Source of the DNA: Alistipes sp. | GTDB lineage: Bacteria > Bacillota > Clostridia > Oscillospirales > Ruminococcaceae | NCBI GenBank assembly: GCA_023667265.1 | Contig: JAMPAJ010000001.1 | Coordinates: 1,293,151 to 1,357,150 of the forward strand | Direction of reading: 5' to 3' | Length of the DNA stretch: 64,000 nucleotides | Part shown: positions 39,236 through 48,313 of the stretch, piece by piece | Numbering within the stretch: the first letter of the stretch is position 1 | Layout of the letters: every line of letters begins with the position of its first letter | Made by a program: the position numbers and the translations under genes | The notes under the pieces: model-generated | The model's database searches: none | Told to the model about the DNA's origin: nothing | The model's input: only the letters and a program-made list of their open reading frames with translations

Positions 39236-40702
39236 ATGAAGTTTATGCCCGATCTTAATACAGTAAAAAAGCTTGCAGAAGACGGAAAATACGACATCGT
39301 CCCTGTAAGCTGCGAAATCCTTTCAGACATATGCACGCCTATCGAGGCGATGATGACTCTGAAAAACATCTCAACTCACTGCTATATGCTGGAATCCGTT
39401 GCGGAAAAGGAAAAATGGGGACGATATACTTTCCTGGGATTTGACCCCAAGGCTCAGATCACAGCCGCCGGAAACAAAATAACAATGAGCGGCATCACAA
39501 TGGAGACCGAAGATCCCAGCGTTCAGATACGACAGCTTCTATCTAACTGGAAGAGTCCGAAATTCGACTATCTTCCTTCGTTCACAGGCGGACTTGTGGG
39601 ATATTTTTCCTACGATTTCCTTGCATATACCGAAAAGTCACTGCCTATGGACACGCCTGATACAGAAAATTTCAAGGACGTTGACCTGATGCTTTTTGAT
39701 AAGGTGATTGCTTTCGACAATTTCAGGCAGAAAATAATCCTTATCGCAAATATGCCTCTTGAAGACCCGGAATCCGGCTATAACAAGGCGAAAATGGATC
39801 TTATGCAGCTTGCGGAGCTCCTCCGTCACGGCGAGCGCCGCCACGAGCAGGCAGGACATCTTACAACGGAGGTAACTCCCCTGTTCAATAAGGAAGAATT
39901 CTGCTCCATGGTCAATACAGCGAAGAAGCATATCTACGAGGGCGATATTTTCCAGATCGTACTTTCCAACCGCCTCAGCGCGGGCTTTGAGGGAAGTCTT
40001 TTCAACACCTACCGTGTTCTGCGGACTATCAATCCCTCTCCATATATGTTCTATTTCTCCGGCACAGACGTAGAGATAGCAGGCGCGTCCCCGGAAACTC
40101 TCGTAAAGCTGGAAAACGGAGTCCTCCACACCTTTCCTCTCGCCGGTACTCGCCCCAGAGGCAGGACTGAAGCTGAGGACAAGGCTCTGGAGGAAGGTCT
40201 GCTGAAAGACGAAAAAGAGCTTTCGGAGCACAATATGCTGGTCGACCTTGGCAGAAACGACCTTGGAAAAATAAGCAAATTTGGCAGCGTTCAGGTCGAA
40301 AAGCTCCACAGCATCGAGCGTTACTCCCACGTTATGCACATTGGTTCGACAGTCCGTGGAGAGATACGCGAGGAATTTGACGGACTTGACGCTGTAAGCG
40401 CAGTTCTCCCGGCTGGAACGCTTTCTGGTGCGCCTAAGATACGCGCCTGTCAGATAATCGCCGATCTCGAAAAGAACAAGCGCGGAATATACGGCGGAGC
40501 AATAGGCTACATCGACTTTACGGGCAACCTTGACACCTGTATCGCGATACGTATAGCCTACAAGAAAAACGGCAAGGTTTTCGTCCGCAGCGGTGCAGGA
40601 ATCGTTGCCGACTCAATTCCGGAGAACGAATATCAGGAGTGCATCAACAAGGCTGCGGCAGTCGTAAATGCACTGAAAATGGCAGAGGAGGCGGACATAT
40701 GA
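39236..40702 (+). CDS. trpE: Anthranilate synthase component I
   Basis: A 488-residue chorismate-using enzyme from the ATG at 39236 (ACGGAGGTG upstream). Chorismate-binding motifs: PSPYMFYFSGTDVEIAGASPE, LAGTRPRG, DLGRNDLGKI and AGTLSGAPKIRACQII. The N-terminal MLESVAEKEKWGRYTFLG resembles the tryptophan feedback site. With TrpG it makes anthranilate from chorismate and glutamine. First gene after the T-box; overlaps trpG by 4 bp. Confidence 0.97.
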   Translation: MKFMPDLNTVKKLAEDGKYDIVPVSCEILSDICTPIEAMMTLKNISTHCYMLESVAEKEKWGRYTFLGFDPKAQITAAGNKITMSGITMETEDPSVQIRQLLSNWKSPKFDYLPSFTGGLVGYFSYDFLAYTEKSLPMDTPDTENFKDVDLMLFDKVIAFDNFRQKIILIANMPLEDPESGYNKAKMDLMQLAELLRHGERRHEQAGHLTTEVTPLFNKEEFCSMVNTAKKHIYEGDIFQIVLSNRLSAGFEGSLFNTYRVLRTINPSPYMFYFSGTDVEIAGASPETLVKLENGVLHTFPLAGTRPRGRTEAEDKALEEGLLKDEKELSEHNMLVDLGRNDLGKISKFGSVQVEKLHSIERYSHVMHIGSTVRGEIREEFDGLDAVSAVLPAGTLSGAPKIRACQIIADLEKNKRGIYGGAIGYIDFTGNLDTCIAIRIAYKKNGKVFVRSGAGIVADSIPENEYQECINKAAAVVNALKMAEEADI

Positions 40703-41265
40703 TCCTTCTTATTGACAATTATGACAGCTTTTCATATAACCTGTTTCAGCTCATAGGCGAGCTTGAGCCGGATATAAAAGTTATAAGAAATGACGAGATG
40801 ACTGTGGAGGAGATAAGAAAGCTTGCTCCAGATAAGATAATCATTTCTCCCGGCCCCGGAAGACCAGAGGATGCCGGTATCATCGTTGAAGCCGCGAAAA
40901 CCGTCTGCCAGGAGATACCGACTCTCGGCGTATGCCTCGGACATCAGGCGATTTGTGCGGCATACGGAGCGACTGTTACCTACGCCAAAAAGCTGATGCA
41001 CGGCAAGCAGTCGGTCATCTCATTTACCGGAAACTGCCCGATTTTCAAGGGAATACCCGAAAATGCTCCGGTGGCGCGGTATCACTCTCTTGCCGCAGAT
41101 CCGGAAACTATCCCGGACTGCTTTGAGGTCACCGCGGTGGCAGACGACGGCGAGATAATGGCTGTTCAGCACAGGGAATATAAGATCTACGGCGTTCAGT
41201 TCCACCCGGAATCAATTATGACTCCCGAGGGAAGAACGATGCTTAAAAATTTCATAGATTTGTAA
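40699..41265 (+). CDS. trpG: Anthranilate synthase component II (glutamine amidotransferase)
   Basis: A 188-residue class I glutaminase from the ATG at 40699 (ATGA overlap with trpE). Signature [14 protein letters not shown] at the start, [10 protein letters not shown], nucleophile Cys in [10 protein letters not shown] and catalytic His-x-Glu in [10 protein letters not shown]. It delivers ammonia to TrpE. It is separate, not fused to TrpD. Confidence 0.97.
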   Translation: MILLIDNYDSFSYNLFQLIGELEPDIKVIRNDEMTVEEIRKLAPDKIIISPGPGRPEDAGIIVEAAKTVCQEIPTLGVCLGHQAICAAYGATVTYAKKLMHGKQSVISFTGNCPIFKGIPENAPVARYHSLAADPETIPDCFEVTAVADDGEIMAVQHREYKIYGVQFHPESIMTPEGRTMLKNFIDL

Positions 41266-41281
41266 TCAGGAGGAAACGAAA

Positions 41282-42301
41282 ATGATAAAAGAAGCAATTG
41301 TTAAAATCGTTGACAAGCAGGATCTGAGCTATGACGAGGCTTATAAGGTAATGTCTGAAATAATGTCCGGTGAAACAACGCCTACCCAGAACGCTGCGTT
41401 TCTGGCGGCGCTTTCAACCAAAAGCGCAAAAGCTGAAACGATCGACGAAATAACAGGCTGCGCCGCTGCAATGCGCGACGCCGCTTTGAAATTTGAGAAC
41501 GATATGGACCTGCTGGAGATCGTCGGAACAGGCGGCGACAACGCTCACAGCTTCAATATTTCCACAACCTCCGCTATGGTTATAGCCGCTGCCGGAGTCA
41601 AGGTCGCAAAACACGGCAACAGAGCCGCTTCATCACTCTCAGGCACAGCAGACTGCCTTGAAGCTCTCGGCGTTAATATCAATCTCGACCCTGAAAAGTG
41701 CCGCGAGATGCTGGAAAAGACAGGCTTCTGCTTCTTCTTCGCGCAGAAGTATCACACATCTATGAAATATGTCGGCGGCATCAGAAAAGAGCTGGGCATA
41801 AGAACGGTTTTCAATATCCTCGGACCGCTCACCAACCCTGCGTCTCCCAAGCATCACCTGCTTGGCGTTTATGACGCTTCTCTTATCGGGACAGTTGCAC
41901 AGGTTCTCATGAAGCTCGGTTCGGAAAGCGGCATGGTCGTTTTCGGAACAGATAAGCTTGACGAGATATCCCTTAGCGCGCCCACAATGATCTGCGAATA
42001 CAAGAACGGCTGGCTGAAAAATTACGAAATAACTCCGGAGCAGTTCGGATTCGAACGCTGCACAAAGGACGACCTTCTCGGCGGCACTCCCCAGGAAAAC
42101 GCCGCTATCACTACAGGAATACTCAGCGGAGAGATACAGGGTCACAAGAGAAACACCGTTCTCCTCAATGCCGGCGCTGCTATCTACTGCGGCGGCAAGG
42201 CTGATTCCTTTGAGGCAGGCGTAAAGCTTGCGGCTGAGCTTATCGACAGCGGCAAGGCTCTTGAAACTCTGAAAAACGTCATCGCCGTTTCAAATAGCTG
42301 A
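41282..42301 (+). CDS. trpD: Anthranilate phosphoribosyltransferase
   Basis: A 339-residue protein. The PRPP-binding [17 protein letters not shown] and [21 protein letters not shown] motifs and the [10 protein letters not shown] segment are intact. It attaches the phosphoribosyl group of PRPP to anthranilate. AGGAGG precedes the start; 16 bp after trpG. Confidence 0.97.
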   Translation: MIKEAIVKIVDKQDLSYDEAYKVMSEIMSGETTPTQNAAFLAALSTKSAKAETIDEITGCAAAMRDAALKFENDMDLLEIVGTGGDNAHSFNISTTSAMVIAAAGVKVAKHGNRAASSLSGTADCLEALGVNINLDPEKCREMLEKTGFCFFFAQKYHTSMKYVGGIRKELGIRTVFNILGPLTNPASPKHHLLGVYDASLIGTVAQVLMKLGSESGMVVFGTDKLDEISLSAPTMICEYKNGWLKNYEITPEQFGFERCTKDDLLGGTPQENAAITTGILSGEIQGHKRNTVLLNAGAAIYCGGKADSFEAGVKLAAELIDSGKALETLKNVIAVSNS

Positions 42302-42309
42302 GGTGGAGT

Positions 42310-43092
42310 ATGACTATTCTTGATAAACTGGCGGAGCACGCCCGGGAACGCGTGGCAGATGCTAAAACGCGCGTGCCATACGAAGATCTGAAACAGCGTG
42401 CCCTTAATCTTCCGAAAGGCGGCTTCGAGTTTGAAAATGCGCTGAAAAAGCCGGATATCGCCTTTATCTGCGAGTGCAAAAAGGCGTCGCCCTCCAAGGG
42501 CATTATTGCCGAGGAGTTCCCCTATCTTCAAATCGCCAAGGATTACGAAAAAGCCGGAGTGGACTGCATTTCAGTTCTGACCGAGCCGAAATGGTTTCTC
42601 GGACAGGGTAAATTTCTTCGTCAGATCGCAGAAAATGTGAATATTCCCTGTATTCGCAAGGATTTCACCGTGGACGACTACATGATCTACGAAGCGAAGC
42701 TTATGGGCGCAAAGGCGGTTTTGCTCATCTGCTCTATCCTTTCAGCTCAGGATATCGCCTCATATATCAATACCTGCGACGAGCTGGGACTTTCCGCCCT
42801 CGTGGAGGCTCATGATGAGGAGGAAATAAAAATCGCTGTGGACTGCGGCGCACGTCTTATCGGCGTGAACAACCGGAATCTGAAAGATTTTTCAGTCGAT
42901 ACAGCAAACAGCCGCCGTCTCCGGGAGCTTGTTCCGGAGGATGTTATCTTCGTCTCCGAAAGCGGCGTTAAAACCGCCGAGGACATCAGGCTGCTCCGTG
43001 AATCCGGAGTCAACGCTGTTCTCATCGGCGAAACTCTTATGCGCGCGGAGGACAAATCAGCCAAGCTTGCCGAGCTGCGAGGTACGGTATGA
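42310..43092 (+). CDS. trpC: Indole-3-glycerol phosphate synthase
   Basis: A 260-residue TIM barrel. Motifs: FICECKKASPSKGII, ISVLTEPKWFLG, CIRKDFTVDDYMIYEA, LVEAHDEEEI, IGVNNRNLKDF and VSESGVKT. It closes the indole ring. It is a separate protein, not fused to TrpF, and overlaps trpF by 4 bp. Confidence 0.97.
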   Translation: MTILDKLAEHARERVADAKTRVPYEDLKQRALNLPKGGFEFENALKKPDIAFICECKKASPSKGIIAEEFPYLQIAKDYEKAGVDCISVLTEPKWFLGQGKFLRQIAENVNIPCIRKDFTVDDYMIYEAKLMGAKAVLLICSILSAQDIASYINTCDELGLSALVEAHDEEEIKIAVDCGARLIGVNNRNLKDFSVDTANSRRLRELVPEDVIFVSESGVKTAEDIRLLRESGVNAVLIGETLMRAEDKSAKLAELRGTV

Positions 43093-43679
43093 CGAAAATT
43101 AAAATGTGCGGAATCAGGCGGAAAGAGGACGTTGAGTTCGTCAACGCCCTGCTGCCCGATTATATCGGCTACGTTTTTGCAAAAAAGAGCAAACGTTACA
43201 TCCCGCCCCAGGACGCCGCAAAGCTGACGCATCTGCTTGACGGCAGGATAATCCCGGTCGGCGTTTTCGTAAACGAGCCGATCGAAAACGTCATTTCCGC
43301 AGTAAACTCGGGTATAATAAAAATCGCCCAGCTCCACGGCAGCGAGGATGAGGAGTACATCGCTGCTCTGCGCAGCGAGGGCATAACAGTGATAAAAGCG
43401 TTTATCGTTAAGACGGCGGATGATATCCGGGCTGCTGAAAGCTCTTCCGCAGACTTCATTCTCCTCGATGCCGGAATGGGCGACGGAAAAACCTTCGATC
43501 ACGAGCTGCTGAACGGCATTTCCCGGCAGTATTTTCTTGCCGGAGGACTGAACCCAGAAAACGCAGCCGACGCCGCTGCGCTTGAACCGTACTGCCTTGA
43601 CGTAAGCTCCGGTATCGAGACCGACGGCTTCAAGGATCTTGAAAAAATGACCCGGTTTACCGAAGCCATAAAGATATGA
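43089..43679 (+). CDS. trpF: Phosphoribosylanthranilate isomerase
   Basis: A 196-residue TIM barrel. Catalytic Cys in KIKMCGIRRKEDV (about 7) and Asp in LLDAGMGDGKTFD (about 127), with FLAGGLNPEN and LDVSSGIETDGFKD near the end. It performs the Amadori rearrangement in tryptophan synthesis. ATGA overlap with trpC indicates coupled translation. Confidence 0.95.
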   Translation: MTKIKMCGIRRKEDVEFVNALLPDYIGYVFAKKSKRYIPPQDAAKLTHLLDGRIIPVGVFVNEPIENVISAVNSGIIKIAQLHGSEDEEYIAALRSEGITVIKAFIVKTADDIRAAESSSADFILLDAGMGDGKTFDHELLNGISRQYFLAGGLNPENAADAAALEPYCLDVSSGIETDGFKDLEKMTRFTEAIKI

Positions 43680-43693
43680 AAGGATAAAATATT

Positions 43694-44884
43694 ATGTCAG
43701 AATCAAAAGGACGTTTCGGCGTACACGGTGGACAATATATCCCCGAAACGCTTATGAACGCTATAATTGAGCTTGAAGAAGCATACAACAAATATAAGGA
43801 CGACCCAGAATTCAACCGCGAGCTGACTCAGCTTCTGGACGAATATGCAGGCAGACCCTCACATCTCTACTACGCCGAGAAGCTTACAAAGGAGCTTGGC
43901 GGCGCAAAGATCTATCTGAAACGTGAGGATCTGAACCATACTGGTTCTCACAAGATAAACAATGTTCTGGGACAGGCTCTCCTTGCCAAGAAAATGGGCA
44001 AAACACGTCTTATCGCAGAAACAGGCGCAGGTCAGCACGGCGTTGCCACAGCTACCGCAGCCGCTCTGCTGGGTATGGAATGCGTCGTTTTCATGGGCGA
44101 GGAGGACACAAAGCGTCAGGCGCTCAATGTTTATAGAATGAAGCTGCTCGGCTCTGACGTTATCCCGGTAAAGACAGGAACTGCAACTCTGAAAGACGCT
44201 GTTTCGGAGGCGATGCGCGAGTGGACGAACCGCATAAGCGACACTCATTACTGCCTCGGTTCTGTTATGGGCCCTCACCCGTTCCCAACTATTGTCCGCG
44301 ATTTTCAGGCGGTTATTTCCCGTGAGTCACGCGCTCAGATCCTGGAAAAAGAGGGCAGACTTCCCGATGCAGTCATTGCCTGCGTAGGCGGAGGCTCAAA
44401 CGCTATCGGCAGCTTCTACCACTATATTCCCGACGAGGGCGTGCGTCTTATCGGCTGCGAGGCCGCCGGAAGAGGCATTGACACATTTGAAACTGCCGCA
44501 ACAGTAAACACTGGAAAAATCGGCATTTTCCACGGCATGAAATCATATTTCTGCCAGGACGAATACGGTCAGATCGCACCTGTTTATTCTATTTCCGCCG
44601 GACTCGACTATCCCGGAGTTGGTCCGGAACACGCATATCTCTACGACATCGGACGCGCTGAGTATGTTCCGGTAACTGACGACGAAGCTGTAAACGCTTT
44701 CGAGTACCTTTCAAGAGTTGAGGGAATCATACCCGCCATTGAGTCGGCGCACGCTGTGGCATACGCCATGAAGCTTGCTCCTCAGATGGAAAAGGACAAG
44801 ATAATCATTATCACCGTGTCCGGCAGAGGTGACAAGGACTGCGCTGCCATTGCACGTTACAGAGGAGAGGAAATTTATGAGTAA
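43694..44884 (+). CDS. trpB: Tryptophan synthase beta chain
   Basis: A 396-residue PLP enzyme of the TrpB1 type. GQYIPETLM near the start, [16 protein letters not shown] with the Schiff-base lysine (about 86), [13 protein letters not shown], and the phosphate-binding [13 protein letters not shown]. It condenses indole with serine. It overlaps trpA by 8 bp, fitting the need for equal amounts of the two chains. Confidence 0.98.
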   Translation: MSESKGRFGVHGGQYIPETLMNAIIELEEAYNKYKDDPEFNRELTQLLDEYAGRPSHLYYAEKLTKELGGAKIYLKREDLNHTGSHKINNVLGQALLAKKMGKTRLIAETGAGQHGVATATAAALLGMECVVFMGEEDTKRQALNVYRMKLLGSDVIPVKTGTATLKDAVSEAMREWTNRISDTHYCLGSVMGPHPFPTIVRDFQAVISRESRAQILEKEGRLPDAVIACVGGGSNAIGSFYHYIPDEGVRLIGCEAAGRGIDTFETAATVNTGKIGIFHGMKSYFCQDEYGQIAPVYSISAGLDYPGVGPEHAYLYDIGRAEYVPVTDDEAVNAFEYLSRVEGIIPAIESAHAVAYAMKLAPQMEKDKIIIITVSGRGDKDCAAIARYRGEEIYE

Positions 44885-45647
44885 AATAGCAGATGCCTTT
44901 AAGAACGGAAAGGCGTTTATCCCGTTCATCACCTGCGGCGACCCGGATCTGGAGACCACCGCAAAAATCGTTCGTGCTGCTGTTGAAAACGGTGCAGACC
45001 TCATCGAACTCGGAATCCCATTTTCCGATCCTACAGCTGAAGGGCCTGTTATCCAGGGCGCAAATATCCGCGCTCTTGCCGGCGGCGTTACGACCGACAA
45101 GGTTTTTGAGCTTGTACAGGAGCTTCGCTGTGACGTGAAGATACCGATGGTGTTTATGACATATGCAAATGTGGTTTTCTCCTACGGCGCTGAGCGTTTC
45201 ATGGCAAAATCCAGAGAAACCGGGATAGACGGCATAATTCTCCCGGATATGCCCTTTGAGGAAAAGGGTGAGTTCTCCGAGGAAGCTAAAAAATACGGCA
45301 TAGACCTTATTTCCCTGATCGCGCCCACCTCGGCAGACAGAGTTTCAATGATTGCCAAGGAGGCAGAGGGATTCATATACATCGTTTCAAGCCTTGGCGT
45401 TACAGGCGTGAGAAGCGAGATCAAGACTGATCTGAGCGATATTGTCAAGGTGATACGCGAGAATACCGACGTTCCATGTGCAGTCGGATTCGGCATTTCA
45501 AGACCTGAGCAGGCGAAGAAAATGGCTGATATATCAGACGGTGCTATCGTCGGCTCGGCGATAATCCGCATCATGGAGCAGTATGGCAAGGATGCTGCGC
45601 CTTATGTCGGAGAATATGTTAAGTCTATGAAGGACGCGATAAGATAA
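44877..45647 (+). CDS. trpA: Tryptophan synthase alpha chain
   Basis: A 256-residue TIM barrel from the ATG at 44877 (AGGAGAGG upstream, 8-bp overlap with trpB). Catalytic Glu in [19 protein letters not shown] and Asp in [14 protein letters not shown]. The glycine-rich phosphate site [11 protein letters not shown] follows. It releases indole from indole-3-glycerol phosphate. Last gene of the complete trpEGDCFBA operon; repeat A3 follows. Confidence 0.97.
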   Translation: MSKIADAFKNGKAFIPFITCGDPDLETTAKIVRAAVENGADLIELGIPFSDPTAEGPVIQGANIRALAGGVTTDKVFELVQELRCDVKIPMVFMTYANVVFSYGAERFMAKSRETGIDGIILPDMPFEEKGEFSEEAKKYGIDLISLIAPTSADRVSMIAKEAEGFIYIVSSLGVTGVRSEIKTDLSDIVKVIRENTDVPCAVGFGISRPEQAKKMADISDGAIVGSAIIRIMEQYGKDAAPYVGEYVKSMKDAIR

Positions 45648-45669
45648 GTTGGCGGATCGCATCCAAAAC

Positions 45670-45857
45670 ATCGGGATTCCAAAGGGGCAATGCTACTTTG
45701 GCAGAGTCCAGAGGCGGCGCCTCTGGCAGGGTATGGGACAGAGTCCCATATTGACCGCAGGTCAATTATGCCTTCAGGCGCTCTGCAAGGGGTGAATTTT
45801 AAAACAGTCCGGCGGACTGTTTTAAAAGGGGGACGCTCTCTCTTGCAGAGCGTCCCC
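45670..45857 (+). repeat. Family A structured repeat, copy A3 (terminal hairpin inverted)
   Basis: About 188 bp between convergent trpA and aroF. It has the same hairpin series with paired changes (ATTGACC/GGTCAAT; TATGGGAC/GTCCCATA). Its last hairpin has the loop CTCTTGC instead of GCAAGAG: the 29-base hairpin is the exact reverse complement of the one in A2. Confidence 0.9.
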
Positions 45858-45900
45858 CAAAATCTTTGTTTTTGATTTTTCGCGAATGTGATAATTACAA

Positions 45901-45936
45901 AAATAGGCAGGAAAATTTCTTCCTGCCTATTTTTAT
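45901..45936. terminator. Bidirectional terminator between the trp operon and aroF
   Basis: AAATAGGCAGGAA/TTCCTGCCTATTT hairpin with T-runs on both strands. Confidence 0.88.
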
Positions 45937-45954
45937 TCCCTTTTGAAACCCAAT

Positions 45955-46983
45955 TTAGAGCAAATCAGCAATATCAAGCACCAGTCTCTCGGATTTCTCC
46001 CAGCCGAGACACGGATCTGTGATAGATTTTCCGTAAACGTCCTCTCCGATCTTCTGGCTGCCGTCCTCAATATAGCTCTCGATCATCAAGCCCTTGACCA
46101 GCTTATTAATATCCGCGCTGTGACGCATACTGTGGAGTATTTCCTTGGCAATTCTTACCTGCTCAAGATACTGCTTGCCGGAATTTGAGTGGTTAGTGTC
46201 CACAATAAGAGCCGGATTTTCAAGCTTCTTCTCCGCATAAACCTGCGCCAGACGGTAAAGATCCTCATAGTGATAGTTGGGGAATGACTGACCTCTGTCG
46301 TTGACATAGCCTCTGAGAATTGCGTGAGCATAGGGATTTCCGTCGCTTCTCGCCTCGCTTGCTCTGTAGATAAAGGCGTGGGAATGCTGTGCAGCTGTGA
46401 TAGCGTTCATCATAACGGAAATATCGCCGCCAGTAGGGTTCTTCATTCCTACTGGAATGGAAACTCCGCTTGAAACAAGGCGATGCTGCTGATTCTCGAC
46501 CGAACGCGCGCCGACGGCAATGTAAGCAAGAATATCGTCAAGATAGCTGTAATTCTCCGGATAGAGCATTTCATCGGCAGCAGTAAAGCCTGTCTCACGA
46601 AGAGCCTTTATGTGCAGGTTGCGGACAGCCACGATTCCGCTTTTAAGATCAGGCATCTCCGTAGGGTTAGGCTGGTGAAGCATTCCCTTGTAGCCGTCGC
46701 CTGTCGTTCTGGGCTTTCCGGTATATATTCTGGGAATTATGAAGATCTTATCCTTTACCTTCTCCTGGAGCTCGCGGAGACGTGTTATATAGTCAAGAAC
46801 AGGCTCTTCGCTGTCTGCTGAACAAGGTCCGATAATGAGCAGGAATTTATTGGATTCTCCTCTGAAAATAGCCTTTATCTCCTCGCCACGCTGCTTTTTT
46901 ACAGCTTCAAGCTCCGATGAAAGAGCGTACTGCTTTTTGATCTCCTCCGGCTTCGGAAGCTCTCTTATAATATTCATTGGCAT
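45955..46983 (-). CDS. aroF: 3-deoxy-7-phosphoheptulonate (DAHP) synthase, class I
   Basis: A 342-residue AroFGH-type enzyme. Active-site motifs: LLIIGPCSADSEEPVLDY with the metal Cys, RIYTGKPRTTGDGYKGMLHQP, GARSVENQQHR, VGMKNPTGGD and DTNHSNSGKQ. It joins phosphoenolpyruvate and erythrose-4-phosphate, the first step toward chorismate. The symbol is generic because the feedback type cannot be told. It follows aroC by 29 bp in one operon, facing the trp operon. Confidence 0.95.
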   Translation of the reverse strand: MPMNIIRELPKPEEIKKQYALSSELEAVKKQRGEEIKAIFRGESNKFLLIIGPCSADSEEPVLDYITRLRELQEKVKDKIFIIPRIYTGKPRTTGDGYKGMLHQPNPTEMPDLKSGIVAVRNLHIKALRETGFTAADEMLYPENYSYLDDILAYIAVGARSVENQQHRLVSSGVSIPVGMKNPTGGDISVMMNAITAAQHSHAFIYRASEARSDGNPYAHAILRGYVNDRGQSFPNYHYEDLYRLAQVYAEKKLENPALIVDTNHSNSGKQYLEQVRIAKEILHSMRHSADINKLVKGLMIESYIEDGSQKIGEDVYGKSITDPCLGWEKSERLVLDIADLL

Positions 46984-47012
46984 AATTTATCTCTCCCTTT
47001 TTGAACTTGTCA

Positions 47013-48083
47013 TCAACTTAACATATCTAACAGAACCAGCGCGGTTACGCTGTCGATCACGACTCTCGCACGGTGAATTATCGCCGGATCGTGTCTGCCG
47101 TTGATGACCAGAGTTGTATTCTCCCCTGTTCTCATGTCGATGGTCTGCTGCTCCTTATATATGGACGGAGTTGGCTTCACAGCGCACCTGAACAGAATCG
47201 GCATACCGTTTGTAATTCCGCCCAGTATTCCGCCGCAGTTATTAGTCTCGGTAACGACCTTGCCGTTTTCGTTTCTGAACGGATCGTTCGACTGACTTCC
47301 GCGCATATCGGCATAAGCAAAGCCTGCGCCGAATTCCACGCCCTTTACTGCCGGGACGCTGAAAAGCGCATGAGAAAGAAGTCCCTCTACCGTATCGAAC
47401 CACGGCTCACCGACACCTGCCGGCATACCATAAACAGCAGTTTCAAGGCATCCGCCTACGCTGTCGCCCTCGGATTTTGCAGCCATTATAGCCGCCTTCA
47501 TCTCCTCCTCCTTAGAAGCATCGAGCACTGCAAACTCCAGCCCGTCCAGATAGTCAATATCAGACTTTACGTCGCCAAAGCTGCGGTCACGGATCCCGCC
47601 GCAGGAAAGAATGTGTGTGCCCACAGTTATCCCCTTTTCACGCAGAGCAGAAATTGCGACTGCACCTGCCGCAACGAGACCTGCCGTTATTCTGCCGGAA
47701 AAATGTCCGCCGCCCCGGAAATCCTGGAAGCCTCCGTATTTCATTTCAGCAGCGTAATCGGCATGACCAGGACGCGCTTTATAGGCAAGCTCGCCGTAAT
47801 CCCGGCTTCTCTGATCCTGATTTTCGATCATAAAGGTAATGGGAGTTCCCGTAGTCCTGCCATTGAATACGCCGCTCAGTATTCTGACCTCGTCAGCCTC
47901 TTTCCGGGCTGTGGAGATCGCACCTACCGACTTTCTCAGGGACATCTGCCGCGCTATGAAATCCTCGTCAACTGCAACTCCCGACGGCATTCCGTCAAGA
48001 ACTGCGCCTATGGCTTTGCCGTGGCTTTCGCCGAAGAGGGTAATGGCGATTTTTGAACCAAAAGTATTCTTCAATTTTTTCAT
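47013..48083 (-). CDS. aroC: Chorismate synthase
   Basis: A 356-residue FMN-dependent enzyme. Signatures: TLFGESHGKAIGAVLDGMPSG, RPGHADYAAEMKYG, FRGGGHFSGRITAGLVAAGAVA and GILGGITNGMPI. It converts EPSP to chorismate, the substrate of TrpE across the convergent border. First gene of aroC-aroF. Confidence 0.97.
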   Translation of the reverse strand: MKKLKNTFGSKIAITLFGESHGKAIGAVLDGMPSGVAVDEDFIARQMSLRKSVGAISTARKEADEVRILSGVFNGRTTGTPITFMIENQDQRSRDYGELAYKARPGHADYAAEMKYGGFQDFRGGGHFSGRITAGLVAAGAVAISALREKGITVGTHILSCGGIRDRSFGDVKSDIDYLDGLEFAVLDASKEEEMKAAIMAAKSEGDSVGGCLETAVYGMPAGVGEPWFDTVEGLLSHALFSVPAVKGVEFGAGFAYADMRGSQSNDPFRNENGKVVTETNNCGGILGGITNGMPILFRCAVKPTPSIYKEQQTIDMRTGENTTLVINGRHDPAIIHRARVVIDSVTALVLLDMLS

Positions 48084-48182
48084 CTCCGAAATATCACATA
48101 TATTTATATTTTACCACATAACCCGAAAAAAGTCAAGAAAATAGCGGAATTATGAATATAAAAAGGGAAATGATAAAAATAC

Positions 48183-48211
48183 TTGACAATCGTCGTAATA
48201 TATAGTATAAT
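48183..48211 (+). promoter_or_regulatory. Promoter of the symporter gene
   Basis: TTGACA (48183-48188), 17-bp spacer, TATAAT (48206-48211). The roughly 95-base leader to the ATG has short inverted segments but no riboswitch I recognise. Confidence 0.85.
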
Positions 48212-48313
48212 ATAACAAGCAAATACAACACTTTAACAATTTAAAGCTTTATAGCTTTCGAGGCAATCGTGCGGAACAGCCTTGGCTATAAGCTGCGAAA
48301 GGAAGTGATCGTT

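Noticed and set aside
1938-45857. CRISPR array
   Set aside because: The repeats are three isolated copies kilobases apart, with no short regular spacers and no cas genes.
47073-48056. 327-codon plus-strand open frame
   Set aside because: Antisense of aroC, whose motifs are intact; no start signal.
48212-48313. Riboswitch in the symporter leader
   Set aside because: Some short complementary stretches exist but no known aptamer signature or terminator/antiterminator pair.
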